A stretch of 46,077 nt of DNA, taken from assembly GCA_017620525.1 (NCBI GenBank), contig JAGAUY010000059.1:1-46077 (forward strand), in the 5' to 3' direction. This document shows positions 24,654 through 33,186 of this stretch, piece after piece (position 1 is the first letter of the stretch; each line of letters opens with the position of its first letter). The notes below the pieces were generated by a model. It was not told the DNA's origin, ran no database searches, and saw only the letters and a list, made by a program, of their open reading frames with translations. The translations under genes were made by a program, and so were the position numbers. The DNA comes from Oscillospiraceae bacterium (GTDB lineage Bacteria > Bacillota > Clostridia > Oscillospirales > Oscillospiraceae).

Positions 24654-24660
24654 TTGGCCC
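24654..24660 (+). other. Possible integrase arm-type motif TTGGCCC
   Basis: TTGGCCC followed by A sits between the integrase and the attachment sequence. Three more TGGCCC units lie right of the second attachment copy, at 42887-42893, 42907-42912 and 42918-42923. A shared motif on the outer sides of both copies would fit arm sites of one integrase. Confidence 0.3.
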
Positions 24661-24729
24661 ATTTCCCGTAAACCCCAAAATAAACCCCACGGATTATGGA
24701 GGTCCTAAAAACCACTTCCGAAAGTTAGA

Positions 24730-24767
24730 AAAAACACCGGATTTCGATTTGAAATCCGGTGTTTTTA
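24730..24767. terminator. Bidirectional terminator next to the left attachment copy
   Basis: AAAAACACCGGATTTC pairs with GAAATCCGGTGTTTTT. On the minus strand it would end transcription after the tRNA-like segment. Confidence 0.8.
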
Positions 24768-24812
24768 TGGTTGCGGAGGCAGGACTCGAACCTACGACCT
24801 CCGGGTTATGAG
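24768..24812 (-). other. Left attachment site: 45-bp 3' segment of a tRNA-Met(CAT) gene
   Basis: The minus strand reads from the anticodon loop (CTCATAA) through CCCGG, the T arm (TTCGAGT loop) and an acceptor ending CCGCAACCA. The CCC on the 3' side of the anticodon stem fits initiator tRNA. The 5' half is missing, so it is not a working tRNA. It is identical over 45 bp to 42744-42788 in the same orientation, and the repeat is the boundary of the 18-kb island. Confidence 0.9.
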
Positions 24813-24924
24813 CTGCTAAAATCGGTATTTTCCGTTGCAGCACAACGACTTTTAGCCCTTTTTCACAGAAAAACCGGAGGTCGTATTCCATTCTGAACTA
24901 CCTTGTCCATCTCGTACTATCCCC

Positions 24925-24946
24925 GTATGGGTCACGGTATGGGTCA
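24925..24946 (+). other. Putative arm-type sites, two TATGGGTCA units
   Basis: TATGGGTCA occurs at 24926-24934 and 24938-24946, 12 bp apart. The same pair occurs near the other end of the island. They sit 114 bp inside the left attachment copy. Confidence 0.5.
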
Positions 24947-25324
24947 AAAGCCTTGCATCTGAATATCAAAAGTTTGGCTATCCATAGTAAAGCGCATACA
25001 GAAGTCCCTCAACTCTTTTGTGCCATTCTCTGCGGTTTCCCACACAGTCTCCTCATCGATATTGCCGTATTCATGAGCGACCACATTCCGCATTCCACGG
25101 ATAGCCCGCCACGGGATTTCCTTGTGACCATCCTTGAATTCCTGGGACAGCTTGATAGTTAACTCGCCGATCTGCATCAGGCACATCGCCACTGCGTTGC
25201 GGTAGGTCGGATTACTGCAGAACACGGCATAATCCCGGTTATATTCATTGTGGGCATGCTCAATGTCATTACAGTATCCCACAATTTTTGAAAGGATTTG
25301 AAGATCACGGTCATTAACTTGCAT
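24944..25324 (-). CDS. hepT: HepT-type HEPN toxin
   Basis: A 126-residue all-helical protein with the HEPN signature R-N-x3-H (MRNVVAHEYG). HepT proteins are RNases; the known partner MntA modifies and silences them by nucleotidylation of a tyrosine near this motif, and the sequence has Tyr in HEYG. The gene overlaps the MntA gene by 11 bp and lies just inside the left island boundary. Confidence 0.9.
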   Translation of the reverse strand: MQVNDRDLQILSKIVGYCNDIEHAHNEYNRDYAVFCSNPTYRNAVAMCLMQIGELTIKLSQEFKDGHKEIPWRAIRGMRNVVAHEYGNIDEETVWETAENGTKELRDFCMRFTMDSQTFDIQMQGF

Positions 25325-25613
25325 ATATCAGGACCTCCTCTTTGGCAATATGCTGCAGGAACTTCTGATCCAGGCTGCCGGTAGTCAATAAGTCCAGCTT
25401 TTTACCAAGACCATCTTCCAAATCCGCATACAGGGCCCCCAGAGCAATCAGTCCTCTCAGCCTTCCTTTGTCCACACGCAAATCGATATCGCTGCTGGGA
25501 GTCGCTTCTCCACGTGCATAGGAGCCGAAAAGATATATTCTGTCTACATCATGGATGGCAGCAATAGGAGCTACAATGGATTTAATTTCTTCGATTGTAT
25601 AAACTCTTTCCAT
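25314..25613 (-). CDS. mntA: MntA-type minimal nucleotidyltransferase antitoxin
   Basis: A 99-residue protein with the nucleotidyltransferase motif GSYARGEATPSSDIDLRV (GSxxRG and DxD). It is the partner of the HepT gene that follows, with an 11-bp overlap. The start has GGAGG. The pair is a two-gene toxin-antitoxin system that can stabilise the island. Confidence 0.9.
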   Translation of the reverse strand: MERVYTIEEIKSIVAPIAAIHDVDRIYLFGSYARGEATPSSDIDLRVDKGRLRGLIALGALYADLEDGLGKKLDLLTTGSLDQKFLQHIAKEEVLIYAS

Positions 25614-25647
25614 ATACCTTTTCCTCCTTAAGATTTATCGTAATATA

Positions 25648-25675
25648 ATTATACCACATCAATAAAATTGTTCAA
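25648..25675 (-). promoter_or_regulatory. Promoter of the mntA-hepT pair
   Basis: Minus-strand TTGAAC (25675-25670), 16-bp spacer and TATAAT (25653-25648), 35 bp before the mntA start. Confidence 0.75.
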
Positions 25676-25793
25676 GTGGATAGCATGCAAAATACATCCT
25701 CAGTTTGGTCCAAGCCATCCCACGATATAGTATGTTACTGTCACACGATAAATAATAAAACGTAACTAACAAATAACAATCTTCTCTGGCAGT

Positions 25794-26345
25794 TCAACGC
25801 ACATCTGACTGAACCGAGTGATTTTCCACATACCGCAGAGTTCTTCTGGCAGTATCCAAACTAACCTTATCACCACTACCATGTTTCAGCCAAGCATTTA
25901 GATTTCCGGGATTCAATTTCAAGTCTGTGTAGATGCGGTAATTGGTTACACCTTTTTGTACTTGCAGTCGTTTCACTTTCTGACGCATCAATTCCTTTGT
26001 GTGTTCGTCCGCCTGCCCTCTATTCTTGCGGCTTTGATAGCTTCGCCATACTTTATGATATTCAGCGGGGAGCAGCGGAGATGCCTGGTCAAAGAGTTCC
26101 GTCATCGCTTCTGCCGTATAAAGAGCTGCCATCCGTTGGTACTCCATGTACAGAGTTGGCTCCTTTGTAGCTTGAAGCAAAACTTTTTCCTTTTGCGAAT
26201 AAACGGCATAGAGAAACAGCGGTTCCCGCAGACGAGGATTACTGCTACCGGCCTCCGCAGCCAGCTTATACAAACTATTCGTCTTCTCTACAGATAGCTG
26301 CCTAACATACTGAGTGAGAAAACCTCTGAATGTGAGTTCTCGCAT
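25794..26345 (-). CDS. Helix-turn-helix-like hypothetical protein
   Basis: A 183-residue protein, mostly helical. The C-terminal part (about 125-175: KRLQVQKGVTNYRIYTDLKL and NAWLKHGSGDKVSLDTARR) resembles a helix-turn-helix of the XRE kind. No membrane segment. GGAGG lies 8 nt before the ATG. I do not recognise a family for the N-terminal half. It is upstream of the HepT/MntA unit in the same direction but 180 bp away, so not clearly cotranscribed. Confidence 0.75.
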   Translation of the reverse strand: MRELTFRGFLTQYVRQLSVEKTNSLYKLAAEAGSSNPRLREPLFLYAVYSQKEKVLLQATKEPTLYMEYQRMAALYTAEAMTELFDQASPLLPAEYHKVWRSYQSRKNRGQADEHTKELMRQKVKRLQVQKGVTNYRIYTDLKLNPGNLNAWLKHGSGDKVSLDTARRTLRYVENHSVQSDVR

Positions 26346-26470
26346 CCTCTCCGCCTCCCGACATAGGTCTGATAATTGTAAGATAATCCGAATAACGGAA
26401 TTTACAACGCAGTGTGTATTTTTATAATACTATTATTTAATTATCATTATAGGCTAGCCATGCAGTATTG

Positions 26471-26737
26471 TCAACTCAATTCCCTTTCCAAGATTCGACG
26501 CAAAAATGTACTAACACAACTATGTGGACGGTTCCGTTTTTGAATCTCATAGTCATACTCCCAATATCCACGGCGAAATTCTACATCGTATTGCGGTACG
26601 CCATGTTCGATCTCATATTCGGCGTACAATGCCATCGTCCTGACCGCTGACTCCACTATCCTTACCGCCTGACATCCTGTCATTGCGGAAACAGCCAGAA
26701 TTGCGTTCAGCAGAACAGCAAATAATCGTGTTTTCAT
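26471..26737 (-). CDS. Small exported hypothetical protein
   Basis: An 88-residue frame with AAGGGG before the ATG and an N-terminal hydrophobic segment ending AMTGC, a poor lipobox. The rest is charged (YDVEFRRGYWEYDYEIQKRN). Not recognised. The good start signal and export signal support it, but it has no neighbour in the same operon. Confidence 0.5.
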   Translation of the reverse strand: MKTRLFAVLLNAILAVSAMTGCQAVRIVESAVRTMALYAEYEIEHGVPQYDVEFRRGYWEYDYEIQKRNRPHSCVSTFLRRILERELS

Positions 26738-26883
26738 AAAATACCCCTTCCCGACCGAACTTAGCTTGCGTCAAATAATCATAAAAATTTAGCTAGAAGA
26801 AAATCTTGTATCCCCGCCGGAAGAAATCCCGCAGCGATGCATGTTCATCTCCCCGCGGGGCAAGCTGTAACCGGAGGTATACT

Positions 26884-27558
26884 ATGGAGATTATCAAAGT
26901 CTTACTCACATCCTTACTTTCTGTTGGTGCGCTGTTTGCAGTCGCAAAGATCATGGGGCATAAGCAAATGTCCCAGCTGGATTTCTTCGACTATATTTCC
27001 GGCATCACCATCGGCTCCATTGCCGCAGAGCTGGCCACGGAGCTGGAAGAACCGTTGAAACCACTGATTGCCATTGCAGTGTACGGTGCCGCAGCGATCC
27101 TGCTATCCAAGATCACCAGTCTGTTCCCCAAGTCACGAAAGTATATCAACGGTACCCCTACCATCCTGATGAATAACGGCAAACTCTACCGGGAGAACCT
27201 GAAGAAAGCGAAACTTGATCTTAGCGAATTTATGGTCATGTGCCGCCAGCAGGGATATTTTAATCTCAGTGATATTCAAACAGCCGTCTTCGAATTTAAC
27301 GGAAAACTGAGCATTCTGCCCGTCAGCAAGAAGCGTCCGGCAAATCCCGAGGATCTGAATCTTTCCCCTGCGCCTGAATTCATCCATACGGAAGTGATTA
27401 TGGACGGGCGTATTCTGGACGAGAATCTGAAACGAATGGGTCTGGATGACAAATGGCTGCAGAAACAGTTGAATGCGCAAGGATACAAAAAGGCCGAAGA
27501 AGTATTCCTTGCCCTCTGCGATGAGAACAATCAACTGACCGTATTCGCAATGGAGTAA
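26884..27558 (+). CDS. YetF/DUF421-family membrane protein
   Basis: A 224-residue protein with three N-terminal transmembrane helices (about 3-25, 38-55, 62-82) and a cytoplasmic DUF421 domain (NGTPTILMNNGKLYRENL, FEFNGKLSILP, IMDGRILDENLKRMGLD). DUF421 proteins such as YetF are membrane proteins of poorly known role, often linked to spore or stress functions. ATG 26884 follows CGGAGG. It begins a short plus-strand cluster with the small protein at 27592. Confidence 0.9.
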   Translation: MEIIKVLLTSLLSVGALFAVAKIMGHKQMSQLDFFDYISGITIGSIAAELATELEEPLKPLIAIAVYGAAAILLSKITSLFPKSRKYINGTPTILMNNGKLYRENLKKAKLDLSEFMVMCRQQGYFNLSDIQTAVFEFNGKLSILPVSKKRPANPEDLNLSPAPEFIHTEVIMDGRILDENLKRMGLDDKWLQKQLNAQGYKKAEEVFLALCDENNQLTVFAME

Positions 27559-27591
27559 CCAGCGGCATAGTATGGAGCGGAAGGTGATCCT

Positions 27592-27750
27592 ATGAACGCT
27601 TGCGAACTGACCGCATCTATTACGGCCATTGCGAATTGGCTGGCCTGCCAGCTTACGCAGGAACAGCTGGAACTGTTGGGTGTTTCCCTGACGCAGTTAG
27701 GGGATACCCTCCTGACCATCGCCACACAAAAGAGCATTTGCTGCAAATGA
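27592..27750 (+). CDS. Small Cys-containing protein, resembles DUF6774
   Basis: A 52-residue protein (NACELTASITAIANWLACQL, LTQLGDTLLTIATQKSICCK) downstream of the YetF gene, with an AAGGTG site. Its length and the CEL...QLGDTL pattern recall the DUF6774 family of tiny Firmicute proteins. No function is known to me. It ends at a GCCGCCC/GGGCGGC hairpin (27754-27776). Confidence 0.65.
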   Translation: MNACELTASITAIANWLACQLTQEQLELLGVSLTQLGDTLLTIATQKSICCK

Positions 27751-27810
27751 ATGACGCCGCCCGATGTGGGCGGCGTTCAGATTAGTTAACTTCAACCAAC
27801 CAATTTGTAC

Positions 27811-27843
27811 AGAGGCCAGGCTAAGCCAGGTCTCTGCTTTTTG
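27811..27843 (+). terminator. Rho-independent terminator
   Basis: CAGAGGCC and GGTCTCTG arms with a GGC/GCC upper stem, followed by CTTTTTG. It separates the YetF cluster from the VWA gene. Confidence 0.75.
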
Positions 27844-27933
27844 TATAGGAATATGCAGACCGCACGCCCCATGGTACTCTGTCATATTATAGAGAGGACC
27901 CTCGAATTTGGGGTCCGGAAAGGACGGAATGCT

Positions 27934-29304
27934 ATGGGTATTACCAGCTCCACAAAAGTAACGAATGTGACCGCCATCCCCTGCGGCAGCACATTCAATG
28001 TAACACTGGCACTCACCGCCGCCCCGGACATTACCACGAATCCTACGGATATCGTACTGATTCTGGACCGCTCCGGCAGTATGGCACAGAGTCTGCCCAG
28101 TCTAAAAGAGGCGGCCAAGGTGTTCATCGACATCATCGATGAAGCCACTGACGGCGCACAGGATGGGCAGATCGGCAGCGGCAGTCGTATCGGGATCGTC
28201 AGCTTTGCAGATACCGCCGTGCAGGATACAGGGTTAATCACCTCTGTTGCGGATCTTAAAGCGGCAGTGGACGCATTGAGCGCAGGCGGCTCCACCAACC
28301 ACGCCGACGCATTCACCAAAGCACTGGCACTATTTGACCCTGCCAGTACCAACGCAAAGGTTATGGTCATGTTCACTGACGGTGTCACCACCGCAGGCGG
28401 GCCTCCCAACCCGGTGGCAACCTTGGCAAAATCTCAGGGTGTGATCATTTACAGCTTGGGTCTGATGGGCAACGGCGGTATTGATGTGCAGGCTCTGCGG
28501 GATTGGGCATCTGATCCCGATTCTGCCTATGTTTCCATTGCGCCCACAGATCAGGATCTGGAAGAACTGTTCCAGGATCTTGCCCGGAATATCACCAACC
28601 CCGGTGCTACCAACATCGTGATTGAAGAAGTGGTGGAAAGCTGCTTCCGGGTCACCGCGCTCTCCGCACCAACTAAAGGTACCGCCACTTTGGCCGGTGA
28701 CCGAACTGTCGTCTGGTCGATCCCGGAATTGGGCACTACCCAGAGTGAAGGGGCATCGCTGACCTTCACCGTACAGCACAATGGGGTTTGCTCCGGCACA
28801 TTGACCATCAATGAATCCATCACCTATGCTGATACCGAAGGGAATGTAGTCACCTTCGACGATCCCGTAATCGATGTGGATTGCGGCGAGGATGTGTTCC
28901 CGGAGCCTTGTCCCGAACCCGTGGATATCACCATTGGCGGCTGTGAGGATTCCGTGGTCTTCGATGCCGGGGACCTAGTTATGGATTCTCTGGGCAGAAT
29001 TCTGCAACTGGATGTGACGCTCCGCAATGTTTGCCCCGGCAAACGGGTGGCACTGGCCGTCATCCTGACAGAAGTGGACGCAGAAGACAACGAGTATAAC
29101 CGCGGTACCAAAACCATGGTCATCCCCGCCCACACGGCCCCCAGCTGCCGGGATGTAACCGTGCGTTGCATCAAATTTGTCCTTCCGGAGGAGCTGGATG
29201 TATCCGGAAGTCCTGACGCACTGTGTGATGAGCGCTCCTTCCGTGCCCGGTTTATCGCCAACTATATCGACAGCACCTTTGTCTGCTGCCCGGACATTCC
29301 GTAA
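27934..29304 (+). CDS. VWA-domain protein with cysteine-rich C-terminal half
   Basis: A 456-residue protein. The von Willebrand A domain at about 35-235 has the metal-ion-dependent adhesion motif DRSGS, a Thr in STNHADA and Asp in FTDGVT. Such domains bind protein partners through a divalent ion. The rest (about 240-456) is beta-rich with many cysteines (VDCGEDVFPEPCPEPVDITI, CPGKRVALAV, CRDVTVRCIKF). There is no signal peptide, which is odd for an adhesin-like protein, so it may act inside the cell, leave by an unusual route or be part of a spore structure. ATG 27934 follows GGAAAGGAC. Confidence 0.87.
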   Translation: MGITSSTKVTNVTAIPCGSTFNVTLALTAAPDITTNPTDIVLILDRSGSMAQSLPSLKEAAKVFIDIIDEATDGAQDGQIGSGSRIGIVSFADTAVQDTGLITSVADLKAAVDALSAGGSTNHADAFTKALALFDPASTNAKVMVMFTDGVTTAGGPPNPVATLAKSQGVIIYSLGLMGNGGIDVQALRDWASDPDSAYVSIAPTDQDLEELFQDLARNITNPGATNIVIEEVVESCFRVTALSAPTKGTATLAGDRTVVWSIPELGTTQSEGASLTFTVQHNGVCSGTLTINESITYADTEGNVVTFDDPVIDVDCGEDVFPEPCPEPVDITIGGCEDSVVFDAGDLVMDSLGRILQLDVTLRNVCPGKRVALAVILTEVDAEDNEYNRGTKTMVIPAHTAPSCRDVTVRCIKFVLPEELDVSGSPDALCDERSFRARFIANYIDSTFVCCPDIP

Positions 29305-29351
29305 ACAAAAGCCCGTACCGCCCTTTATTTGGCAGTACGGGTACATAAGCA

Positions 29352-29801
29352 TTACACTCGCTTGCGGATCACACCGCAGGCGATTTTCTTTCCGGCATTG
29401 CCGGCAGGCTGCGTATGGAAGTCATCCGGATCGCTATGAATAACCACCGTTCTTCCAATAATATCATTCACGGAAAACCGATCCGTTCTGAAGGAAAGAT
29501 ATGCGCGTCCGCGACACTCCAATAATGGCGGCAGGTCGCCTGCGTGCTCTGGATGTGCCCGCTCAGCAGGGTTATAATGACTTCCTGTTCCGGAAAAGCC
29601 AGCCCCGGAACAATCTCTACCTTGATGAATATGGAATCCGAAAAATCCTGTTTCACTTTCCCTGGGCAGGCCAGAAATTATCGCTACAACCAAAACATAT
29701 CCATTCTCCTGATAAAACTCTACGCATCCAGATAATTGTGGCGCTTCTGCCCCACCTGTGATTCGCGCCACGGCATCCGGACATTTTCTGCAAGATTGCA
29801 T
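29352..29801 (-). CDS. sodC: Cu/Zn superoxide dismutase family protein
   Basis: A 149-residue protein with the Cu/Zn SOD ligands in order: FHIHQG, GSHYNP, AHPEHAGDLP and VVIHSDPDD. The two cysteines of the usual disulfide (GRDCSG and IACGVI) are present. The position of the active-site arginine reads GNAGKKIACGV, so Arg is replaced by Lys, which in the known enzyme lowers but does not abolish activity. No signal peptide is visible, although most bacterial SodC are exported. The start follows GAGGTGG. Confidence 0.88.
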   Translation of the reverse strand: MQSCRKCPDAVARITGGAEAPQLSGCVEFYQENGYVLVVAIISGLPRESETGFFGFHIHQGRDCSGAGFSGTGSHYNPAERAHPEHAGDLPPLLECRGRAYLSFRTDRFSVNDIIGRTVVIHSDPDDFHTQPAGNAGKKIACGVIRKRV

Positions 29802-30187
29802 TAGACCACCTCATATCAGCTTATTCCGGTGATCGAGTTTTGCAACATAGTTTTTTCCAAAACCACCACCGCCAGATAGCACCACTCGATGCCACCTGGC
29901 AGCAGCCACCTTAGTAGCTGGAATCACCAAAAGTTTATGAAACGTTCATACCCTTCGACAGTATCCCGGAAAAAGAACCTGTGGTCTTTTGTTAGAATAG
30001 GGGCGACGGACTCTATTCCGGGCGAGAGAACCTACTAAGATGAATCAACCATCTGCGGAACCCTTGCTCAGTCTGAGTAGGGTTCCGCTTTTTCTATTTG
30101 GAGGATAATCAATGTTCAACTATGTTTTCCGAAGGCGGTTTTGTTTTGATGTCAGTCTGTCAAATCAAAACCTAAGGAGGAAACTGT
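29802..30187. other. Intergenic stretch with leader of the mobilization module
   Basis: No gene is seen between the SOD gene and the excisionase. It holds a strong terminator (30055-30093) and, after it, an RBS-preceded ATG at 30112 (frame runs over the excisionase, so probably not a gene) and a TTTTGAT/ATCAAAA hairpin (about 30142-30170) just before the excisionase ribosome binding site. This is where the left end of the mobilizable module should lie; I could not find its attachment repeat. Confidence 0.4.
30055..30093 (+). terminator. Rho-independent terminator in the leader
   Basis: GCGGAACCCT pairs with AGGGTTCCGC and is followed by TTTTT. It lies 95 bp upstream of the excisionase start, so it may be an attenuator. 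Confidence 0.85.
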
Positions 30188-30394
30188 TTGAAATCTACAT
30201 ACACCAACATCGAAGATCTGCCCCTGACCCTCAAGGCACACGAAGCTGCGGCCGTACTGAGAATCTCCAAGTCCAAGGTCTACGAACTGGCTCAGAGCGA
30301 GTCTTTCCCCGCTATCCGTATCGGTAAGCGCGTTGTCATCCCCCGTGACAAGCTGATCCAGTGGATGAACAATCAGGCAGAGGTATCCGATTGA
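30188..30394 (+). CDS. Excisionase-family DNA-binding protein
   Basis: A 68-residue protein with a winged helix (EAAAVLRISKSKVYELAQSE and IRIGKRVVIPRDKLIQWM), typical of excisionases of the helix-turn-helix_17 type. TTG 30188 is the start, behind AAGGAGG. Its stop overlaps the TTG of the next gene. It is the first gene of a module with a relaxase and an integrase. Confidence 0.85.
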   Translation: MKSTYTNIEDLPLTLKAHEAAAVLRISKSKVYELAQSESFPAIRIGKRVVIPRDKLIQWMNNQAEVSD

Positions 30395-30738
30395 AACTCT
30401 ATACTCCACCCAAGAAAGAGTTCCTGATGCTCCCCAACTCCGTGTTCGATATGCCGCTGGATGTGTACGCATTCAAGATCTATGCCTATCTGGTCTGCTG
30501 CGCCGGTAGCCGTGGTGAGTGCTGGCCCACCCTGAACAAGATGAGTAAAAAGCTGGGGATCGCTATGAGTACAGTCCAGGATCGGATCAGTGTGTTGGAA
30601 AAGCGTAAGTTGATCGCTATCAAGAAGCACAAGGGTGCAGGCAAGTATAAGAACAATATCTACGTTCTGCTGCCCCATGATAACCCGGAGATCTACCGGG
30701 ATCTGAGTGAGTCGGAAGAACTGCCCTTGTTCATTTGA
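30391..30738 (+). CDS. Helix-turn-helix replication-initiator-like protein
   Basis: A 115-residue protein starting at TTG 30391, overlapping the previous stop by 4 nt. LPNSVFDMPLDVYAFKIYAY and WPTLNKMSKKLGIAMSTVQD form a winged helix like those of the DnaD/replication-initiator group in small mobilizable elements. A regulator of the mobilization genes is the alternative. Confidence 0.75.
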   Translation: MKLYTPPKKEFLMLPNSVFDMPLDVYAFKIYAYLVCCAGSRGECWPTLNKMSKKLGIAMSTVQDRISVLEKRKLIAIKKHKGAGKYKNNIYVLLPHDNPEIYRDLSESEELPLFI

Positions 30739-31204
30739 CCCGGTATCATCTTATTTTGTCACACAGCAAATAGCAAGACGAAGGAAACAAATAACCATTA
30801 CGGGTTCCTACCCCTGTTTTCAGGGGGCTTTTTGAGACTACTGATCCGGTGGGCCGAGTACCCCGCCCCTGCTCTAAAATCTGAGATTTGCACACCATAC
30901 GCACTGTTTCAAAGGCCAGAGAGGAAATGTAACGAAAGCCACCCGTGAAGCCGCTGTTGCCCCTGTGTCCGATTTCTATGGGAAAGTGAGGAATTTACCC
31001 ATAGGCATTCTGCACGAAGAATCCGGGCAAACGGTGAAGATACGAGGAAATTACGAGAAGCAGGTTAAAGTAAGGGGGCATCACCGCCCCCTTACGAAGA
31101 ACACCGGACGGCAGAGCCGACCGGGTTGCAACGGGTTTTCGGATTTCCGCTATGGGGTCACACGAGGAGTCCGTGTAAGATGCACAACGAATTGGAGGAA
31201 CTGA
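30739..31204 (+). other. Candidate origin-of-transfer region
   Basis: The 466-nt gap before the MobC-like gene has no gene. It contains a terminator (30811-30833, CCCCTG/CAGGGG then TTTTT) and a perfect 9-bp hairpin at 31071-31094 (TAAGGGGGC/GCCCCCTTA). A hairpin directly upstream of a relaxosome gene and a relaxase fits oriT, but the nick site cannot be shown by eye. Confidence 0.45.
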
Positions 31205-31606
31205 TTGAAAGAAACCAAGAAGAAAACCGCAATTTATCTCTACCCTTCTCAAGTAGAAGAAATCAAGAGCCTAATGGATCAGGCCAATGCCAAAAGCCAG
31301 AGTGAGTTCGTTTCGGACGCCATTCGCTTTTACATAGGGTACCTACAGCAGGGTAAGAACGTGGATTATCTGGCGCCCATCATCGCCCAGGCCATCAAGG
31401 AAGAAATCCGCAGTACCGAAAAGAACATCTCCCAGATCTTGTTCAAACTGGCCGTGGAAGCAGCCATGCTCGCCGAACTTCAGGCCTCCCAGATTCGGGT
31501 GCCGCAAGATCAGATGGAGCAGCTCAGACGGATGTGTTCCCGGATCGTTGCCGAAAATAACGGCATCATTACCCTTGAAAAAGCCATCAAGCATCAGCAG
31601 GGATAA
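31205..31606 (+). CDS. MobC-like relaxosome accessory protein
   Basis: A 133-residue protein from TTG 31205 behind TTGGAGG. KKTAIYLYPSQVEEIKSLMD and QSEFVSDAIRFYIGYLQ form a ribbon-helix-helix, followed by a helical domain. Proteins of this type bind oriT and help the relaxase. It directly precedes the relaxase gene (11-bp gap). Confidence 0.85.
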   Translation: MKETKKKTAIYLYPSQVEEIKSLMDQANAKSQSEFVSDAIRFYIGYLQQGKNVDYLAPIIAQAIKEEIRSTEKNISQILFKLAVEAAMLAELQASQIRVPQDQMEQLRRMCSRIVAENNGIITLEKAIKHQQG

Positions 31607-31617
31607 GAGGATGCCCA

Positions 31618-33102
31618 ATGCCGAAAATCATCGTAACAAGCGCCTACCGCAAGGGCGGCGGGGCAGGCAAAAAAGGCGGTGCCGGAGGACTTCTCAAATA
31701 CATGGGAACCCGTGAGGGAGTTGAAAAACTCCCTCTTTCCCAGGCGAATCTCCCCGCTACGAAGCGGCAGAAGAGCCTCGTTGAAGCGATCATAAAGAGA
31801 ATTCCTGATGCCATCCAGTACCCGGAATATCAGGAATTCCTCGAAGCAGGAACCAAGGGAGCCGTCAACGATTTTCTCAACGCAGTCATCCAGCAAAACG
31901 AAGATGCTGAGAAAATTGGTAAGCTGGTAACCTACATGGCTGAGCGTCCCGGTGTGGTAAAGTTAGGAAAACATGGCCTGTTTTCGCAGACGGATGACCC
32001 CATTGATCTGGACAAAGCTGCCGTGGAAGTAGCCAACCATGAGGGCTATATCTGGACGCATATCGTGAGCCTTCACCGAGAGGATGCGGAGCGGCTGGGC
32101 TATAACAATGCAGAAAGTTGGAAGTCTCTCGTTAGAAGAAATGTCACCACCATTGCGGAAGCCCACAGGATTCCTCTCTCCGATCTTCAATGGTACGCCG
32201 CCTTTCATGACACCGGGCATCACCCCCATATCCATCTGATGGTCTATTCCAAAGGCCAGGAAGGCTACCTTTCCAAGCAGAGTATCGACAGCCTGCGAAG
32301 CACCTTTGGCAACGATATTTTCCAGCAGGAGCAGTACCATCTGTTCCAGTTACAGACAGGTTTGCGGAGGGATATCAAGGAACAATCTGAACAGAAAATC
32401 CGGGATCTGATTGCTCAGGCAGAAAATACTTCCCACCCCCACGAGCAGCTCCAGTTGCTGTTCGTAAAGCTGAGAAAGCAGCTGGATCAGCACAAAGGAA
32501 AGAAAATCTATGGGTATCTACCGAAACAGATCAAGACAACCGTCAATGATATCGTTGAACATCTTTCCGCCGAGCCTGCTATCGAGGAACTCTATAAAGA
32601 ATGGAACAAGGTTAACCGCGAAAAGCTGTCCCTGTATTATGAGAACAAAGATCCCACTGTTCCCTTAGTGGACAACAAGGAATTCCGCAGCATTAAGAAC
32701 ATGATTATTAAGGCTGTGATGGAACTGCCGCCGGATGTGGAGATCGAACACTCCGAAGTAACTACTGAAGAAAATGACCAGGGAACCATCCGCCCTCTCC
32801 CCCGGTTCTACAAGGAAGAACTGACACTGAAAATTCCAACCGCACCAGATATTCCCCCGGTTGTCATTCACCACAAGGAGCCTGTTCCAGACAATACGGT
32901 TGCAGTAGCCAAAGGAATCATTGGGGCATTGGCAAGGCTGATTGGTGACAAGTACATGGCCCATCAGCAGGCTTTGCAGGGGCAGATTGATCACAGACTG
33001 AAACAACAAATTTACGAAAAGAAGCTGGTCATGGGGCTCAAAATCGAAAGCACCCAGAAGGCCAGCTACCAATCGGAGGAAGAGTATGAACAGTCAATGT
33101 AA
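31618..33102 (+). CDS. MobL/MobP-type relaxase
   Basis: A 494-residue relaxase. The N-terminus (TSAYRKGGGAGKKGGAGGLLKYMG) and the histidine motif FHDTGHHPHIHLMVYS (about 196-211) are those of HUH relaxases of the MobL/MobP group. Relaxases nick oriT and stay bound to the DNA during transfer. No type IV secretion genes are near, so the module must borrow a conjugation machine. C-terminal about 250-494 is helical with long charged stretches. Confidence 0.9.
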   Translation: MPKIIVTSAYRKGGGAGKKGGAGGLLKYMGTREGVEKLPLSQANLPATKRQKSLVEAIIKRIPDAIQYPEYQEFLEAGTKGAVNDFLNAVIQQNEDAEKIGKLVTYMAERPGVVKLGKHGLFSQTDDPIDLDKAAVEVANHEGYIWTHIVSLHREDAERLGYNNAESWKSLVRRNVTTIAEAHRIPLSDLQWYAAFHDTGHHPHIHLMVYSKGQEGYLSKQSIDSLRSTFGNDIFQQEQYHLFQLQTGLRRDIKEQSEQKIRDLIAQAENTSHPHEQLQLLFVKLRKQLDQHKGKKIYGYLPKQIKTTVNDIVEHLSAEPAIEELYKEWNKVNREKLSLYYENKDPTVPLVDNKEFRSIKNMIIKAVMELPPDVEIEHSEVTTEENDQGTIRPLPRFYKEELTLKIPTAPDIPPVVIHHKEPVPDNTVAVAKGIIGALARLIGDKYMAHQQALQGQIDHRLKQQIYEKKLVMGLKIESTQKASYQSEEEYEQSM

Positions 33103-33186
33103 AAGGACAAAGATTGTTGGATTTGGTGAATAGCTATCCTGCCCCTTCTGTGGTAGTGTTGTGAGCTACAAAAGGAGGTGCTTTGA

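Noticed and set aside
24768-24812. A complete tRNA-Met gene at either attachment copy
   Set aside because: Only the 3' half is present. The sequence next to it does not continue as a D arm or a 5' acceptor strand at either copy.
33086-33133. Small frame overlapping the relaxase end (MNSQCKRTKIVGFGE then TAG, with CPFCGS further on)
   Set aside because: The frame ends at an early TAG and the rest overlaps the integrase in another frame. Too little evidence to call a gene, although a second in-frame TAG in the window is a coincidence worth keeping in mind.
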